Positions 9,384-11,744 of a stretch of 11,744 nt of DNA are shown here, one piece after another. The stretch is taken from positions 1-11,744 of the forward strand of contig JANQSQ010000148.1 in assembly GCA_028283985.1 (NCBI GenBank), written 5' to 3'. The stretch comes from Rhodothermales bacterium. Its GTDB lineage: Bacteria > Bacteroidota > Rhodothermia > Rhodothermales > VXPQ01. The notes under the pieces are model-generated. The model was not told the DNA's origin and ran no database searches. It was given only the letters and a program-made list of their open reading frames with translations. Every line of letters begins with the position of its first letter. The first letter of the stretch is position 1. A program made the position numbers and the translations under genes.

Positions 9384-9626
9384 CCAATCATACTTCGACA
9401 GGCAAAAAGGGGTGGAAAAAGGCATATCATCAAAAACCGGGCCAACCACGTTGTCTGCCAATATGCGGGTATCCTTCGCAAGCCCGTTCCGGTCCCGATT
9501 CCACACCGGTCGTTTTTCCATCGGCCTTTTTGTTACAAGAATTTTACAATAGAGCGCATGCGCGAAGCGAGCAAAACGGGATCTGATGCGTACCACACGC
9601 CCCGGACAGTACAATCAGGCAGAATT

Positions 9627-11012
9627 ATGTGGCACGAAAATATCACCGGCACAATAGGCAAGACACCTCTCGTACAGCTTCGCAGGATTACGGCGGAATG
9701 TCCTTGTACGGTGCTGGCCAAGCTGGAATATTTCAATCCGGGAGGATCCGTTAAGGACCGTATCGGCGTGGCCATGATCGAAGAGGCTGAACGGAACGGT
9801 CTGTTGGGGCCGGGGGGCACCATCGTCGAAGGTACGAGCGGCAATACAGGCGCAGCGCTGGCAACGGCTGCCGTGACGCGCGGGTACCGGTGTATTTTTA
9901 CCACCACGGACAAACAGAGCCAGGAAAAACTGGATGTTTTGCGGGCGTTGGGCGCGGAGGTGATTGTATGTCCTACCAACGTAGCTCCGGAGGATCCAAG
10001 GTCCTACTATTCGGTCGCGCAGCGTCTCGCCGAAGAAATCCCTGGTGCGGTATACCTGAACCAGTACGACAACCCTGCAAATCGGGCAGCCCATTACAAA
10101 ACGACCGGGCCCGAGATATGGGCGGGCACGGATGGGCGGATTACTCATTTTGTGGGAGGCGCGGGCACGGGGGGGACGCTTTCCGGCGTATCGCGCTATC
10201 TCAAAGAGCGGAACCCGAACGTGCAGGTTATTGGCGTGGATCCTTACGGCTCGATCTACCACGGATACTTTCACACCAGGAAAGTCAATCCGGGCGACAT
10301 TTATCCCTACCTGACAGAAGGGGTCGGCGAGGATCTGCTGGCTGCAAACATGGATTTCGACGCGCTGGACGATTTTGTGCAGGTAACGGATGGAGAAGCG
10401 ATGCGGATGGCGCGGCGGCTTGCTGCGGAAGAAGGTCTGTTTTGCGGGCAATCCTCCGGTATGGCGCTTGCAGGAGCATTGTCGTGGATGAAGGCGCACG
10501 CCGGGGAGCTTTCCAGCGACGATGTGTTCGTGTTGCTTCTGCCCGATTCGGGCTTCCGGTATCTTTCGAAGACATTCAATGACAATTGGATGCGTAACCA
10601 CGGTTTTCTGTCAAGCATGCCGGACGTTACGGTGGATCGGGTTCTGAACGCTCGGAATGGCAACGAGGAACTGGCGTATGCCTCCCCGGAAGACTCCCTT
10701 GGCTCGGTAATCGGGATTATGGCCGAGCGCGGCATCTCGCAGATGCCCGTGATGCAAGACGATGAGCTCGTTGGAAGCCTTACCGAGAGTGTGATTATGG
10801 ATCGCCTCATCAAAGACCCGGAGACGCGCGATCAGCCCGTGGAAGGCATCATGAATGCTCCTTTTCCTGTGGTTCCGCGTTCACTTGGCCTTGAGCATCT
10901 TTCCATGTACCTTGAGCGGGGCGGCGGGGCCGTGCTTGTCAAAGCAGGCTCGGGAGGAACGTATCAGATCATTACCAAAAGCGACCTGATCGGCGCTTTA
11001 GCGCCGTTATGA
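9627..11012 (+). CDS. Cystathionine beta-synthase with C-terminal CBS-domain pair
   Basis: A pyridoxal-phosphate enzyme that joins serine and homocysteine into cystathionine, the first step of reverse transsulfuration. The 461-residue protein has the fold-type II core: PLP lysine Lys43 in GGSVKDRIG, the substrate loop EGTSGNTG (68-75) and the phosphate-binding loop GGAGTGGT (177-184). GVDPYGSI (203-210) and LPDSGFRYLSKTFNDNWM (305-322) match cystathionine beta-synthase better than plain cysteine synthase. Two CBS domains follow, roughly 335-395 and 403-460; in relatives they can bind adenosyl ligands and regulate activity. The human-type N-terminal haem region is absent. I chose the ATG at 9627 because family members start just before IGxTPLVxL; an in-frame ATG at 9558 would add 23 unsupported residues. 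No cystathionine gamma-lyase gene is adjacent. Cysteine synthase remains the alternative. Confidence 0.9.
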   Translation: MWHENITGTIGKTPLVQLRRITAECPCTVLAKLEYFNPGGSVKDRIGVAMIEEAERNGLLGPGGTIVEGTSGNTGAALATAAVTRGYRCIFTTTDKQSQEKLDVLRALGAEVIVCPTNVAPEDPRSYYSVAQRLAEEIPGAVYLNQYDNPANRAAHYKTTGPEIWAGTDGRITHFVGGAGTGGTLSGVSRYLKERNPNVQVIGVDPYGSIYHGYFHTRKVNPGDIYPYLTEGVGEDLLAANMDFDALDDFVQVTDGEAMRMARRLAAEEGLFCGQSSGMALAGALSWMKAHAGELSSDDVFVLLLPDSGFRYLSKTFNDNWMRNHGFLSSMPDVTVDRVLNARNGNEELAYASPEDSLGSVIGIMAERGISQMPVMQDDELVGSLTESVIMDRLIKDPETRDQPVEGIMNAPFPVVPRSLGLEHLSMYLERGGGAVLVKAGSGGTYQIITKSDLIGALAPL

Positions 11013-11035
11013 AAAACGACCCGCTCGGCGCCCTA
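10971..11035 (+). repeat. Diverged 35-bp-offset repeat at the end of the CBS gene
   Basis: Bases 10971-11000 resemble 11006-11035, with 22 of 30 identical by hand count, including TCGGCGC and AAAA. The first copy encodes the last CBS-domain strand and helix (ITKSDLIGAL). The second, read from 11006, gives VMKNDPLGAL. The offset is not a multiple of three, so the second copy lies outside the CBS frame, after its stop codon. This suggests an old partial tandem duplication of the gene end. Confidence 0.45.
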
Positions 11036-11060
11036 AAGGACTGCCCGGTTCTTCCGAACC
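10991..11060 (+). promoter_or_regulatory. Alternative stem-loops at the CBS-iolG junction
   Basis: CGGCGC (10991-10996) and GCGCCG (11001-11006) form a compact hairpin with a TTTA loop over the last CBS codons. Bases 10996-11006 can instead pair with 11026-11031 and 11034-11038, an 11-bp stem with a 2-nt bulge, leaving the CBS stop codon in the loop. The two folds exclude each other. A third hairpin, GGTTC/GAACC with a TTCC loop, lies at 11047-11060. No T-run follows, so intrinsic termination is doubtful. The structures could protect the CBS mRNA end or tune iolG expression. Confidence 0.4.
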
Positions 11061-11089
11061 CTCTCTCACATTGCGTGCATACAGGATGA
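11009..11089 (+). CDS. Possible 26-codon linking ORF
   Basis: An ATG at 11009 overlaps the CBS stop as ATGA, and this ORF's own stop overlaps the iolG start at 11086 as ATGA. The reading starts MKNDPLGALKDC and ends LSHCVHTG. It may be a real small or leader peptide that couples translation from the CBS gene into iolG, or a frame left by the 35-bp duplication. It has no Shine-Dalgarno and no recognisable family. A non-coding junction is at least as likely. Confidence 0.25.
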   Translation: MKNDPLGALKDCPVLPNPLSHCVHTG

Positions 11090-11744
11090 GGTTACCGATT
11101 GCGTTGATTGGGGCCGGTCGCATTGGACGGATTCACGGGGCAAATGCCCGTGCGGACCACCGCATAGCGTTGCGGTACGTCGTCGATCCGGTCGAGGATG
11201 CGGCAGCCGGGTTGTCCGCCATGACCGGAGCCAAAGCCGTATCTCTGGATGAGGCGCTGGACGACCAGGATGTTGCCGGCGTCGTGATCGCCAGCGCCAC
11301 CGAAACCCATGCAGACCTCATCGAACGCATTGCCGGCCTGGGTATCCCGATCTTTTGCGAGAAGCCCCTGGATCTTTCGACAAGCCGCGCCAGAGCCTGT
11401 GTCGATGCGGTGACAAGGAACGATATTCCTTTCGTCATCGGCTTCAACCGGCGCTATGACCCTGATTTTGTACGACTTCACGCATTGGTAAGAGATGGGG
11501 TGTTAGGTAATGTCGAGTCTATCCAGATCGTCAGTCGGGATCCTTCTCCTCCGTCGCTGGACTACATTCGGGCAAGCGGCGATCTGTTTCGTGATATGGC
11601 GATTCATGATTTCGATGTGGCGCGCTGGCTGTTGGGAGAGGAGCCCGACGAGGTGAGCGCCAGCGGCAGCAGCATCGTGGATCCTGCGATTGGAGAGGCC
11701 GGTGACATCGATACGGCATTGATTACGCTTCGGACGCCCGGCGG
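11086..11744 (+). CDS. iolG: Myo-inositol 2-dehydrogenase-type Gfo/Idh/MocA oxidoreductase (3' end outside window)
   Basis: The family uses NAD(P) to oxidise sugars and inositols; myo-inositol 2-dehydrogenase makes scyllo-inosose, the first step of inositol breakdown. The window holds 219 codons, about two thirds of the usual 330-340. The Rossmann start is IALIGAGRIGRIHG (5-18). CEKP (91-94) carries the conserved Lys93. GFNRRYDPDF (119-128) and FRDMAIHDFDVARWLLGEEP (168-187), with Asp170 and His174, match bacterial inositol dehydrogenases of the IdhA/IolG group closely. The specificity within this broad family is inferred from these motifs. The start follows ACAGG with no proper Shine-Dalgarno and lies 73 bp after the CBS stop on the same strand, so co-transcription is likely. 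No other inositol gene is visible in the window. Confidence 0.82.
   Translation, partial: MRLPIALIGAGRIGRIHGANARADHRIALRYVVDPVEDAAAGLSAMTGAKAVSLDEALDDQDVAGVVIASATETHADLIERIAGLGIPIFCEKPLDLSTSRARACVDAVTRNDIPFVIGFNRRYDPDFVRLHALVRDGVLGNVESIQIVSRDPSPPSLDYIRASGDLFRDMAIHDFDVARWLLGEEPDEVSASGSSIVDPAIGEAGDIDTALITLRTPG

Larger units (their letters stand above)
9275..9626. promoter_or_regulatory. Divergent lon/CBS intergenic region, 352 bp
   Basis: No gene is supported here; the open frame that runs from inside lon into the CBS gene is a chance reading. The lon side has a short hairpin (9301-9317) and a tandem repeat (9355-9383). On the minus strand that repeat contains TAGATCTG twice, one base off the Bacteroidota -7 element TAnnTTTG. 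An ATTG lies about 22 nt upstream of the copy nearer lon, a loose match to the -33 element. The CBS side has an AT-rich stretch at 9530-9551 with two copies of TTACAA, and a 10-bp palindrome GCGCATGCGC at 9554-9563. Neither strand shows a strong sigma-70 pair. Confidence 0.45.

Noticed and set aside
9530..9551. Possible CBS promoter in TTGTTACAAGAATTTTACAA
   Set aside because: TTGTTA and TACAAT look like -35 and -10 boxes but are far too close together, and no better -35 lies at 16-18 bp.
8898..9626. Upstream extension of the CBS open frame into lon
   Set aside because: The frame is open by chance through the antisense of lon. CBS homology begins at the ATG at 9627.
9615..10601. A 328-codon minus-strand open frame within the CBS gene
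   Set aside because: It is antisense to the PLP-enzyme core and has no family features.

Overview
The window looks like an ordinary housekeeping stretch of a moderately high-GC bacterial chromosome. The most likely source is the Bacteroidota/Rhodothermota side (Rhodothermales- or Salinibacter-like). That rests on three things: most starts lack a clear Shine-Dalgarno sequence; the Lon N-terminal extension resembles Bacteroidota Lon; and TopA carries a C-terminal array of GRYGPYV repeats instead of zinc fingers. No tool was run, so this placement is inference. I see no tRNA, rRNA, CRISPR array, insertion sequence or phage gene.

Layout from left to right: a 3'-truncated pyruvate, phosphate dikinase gene (ppdK, minus strand, 1-1987) is divergent from DNA topoisomerase I (topA, plus, 2251-4845). 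topA converges on the ribosome-assembly GTPase gene rsgA (minus, 4900-5886). A 159-bp region with a strong inverted repeat separates rsgA from two small coupled genes of unknown function (plus, 6046-6459 and 6456-6680). The first of these contains an internal duplication. They converge on the ATP-dependent protease gene lon (minus, 6728-9274). A 352-bp divergent region with a short tandem repeat leads to a cystathionine beta-synthase gene (plus, 9627-11012). A Gfo/Idh/MocA oxidoreductase gene of the myo-inositol 2-dehydrogenase type (plus, 11086 to the window edge) follows. The short junction before it holds a diverged 35-bp repeat, alternative stem-loops and a 26-codon ORF that overlaps both neighbours by ATGA.

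The known genes serve separate functions: central carbon metabolism (PpdK), DNA supercoiling (TopA), 30S maturation (RsgA), protein quality control (Lon), transsulfuration (CBS) and inositol oxidation (IolG). They do not form one pathway. I found no convincing new multi-gene system. The points most worth a second look are the small-gene pair with its leader hairpin, the CBS-iolG junction, and the repeat in the lon leader.
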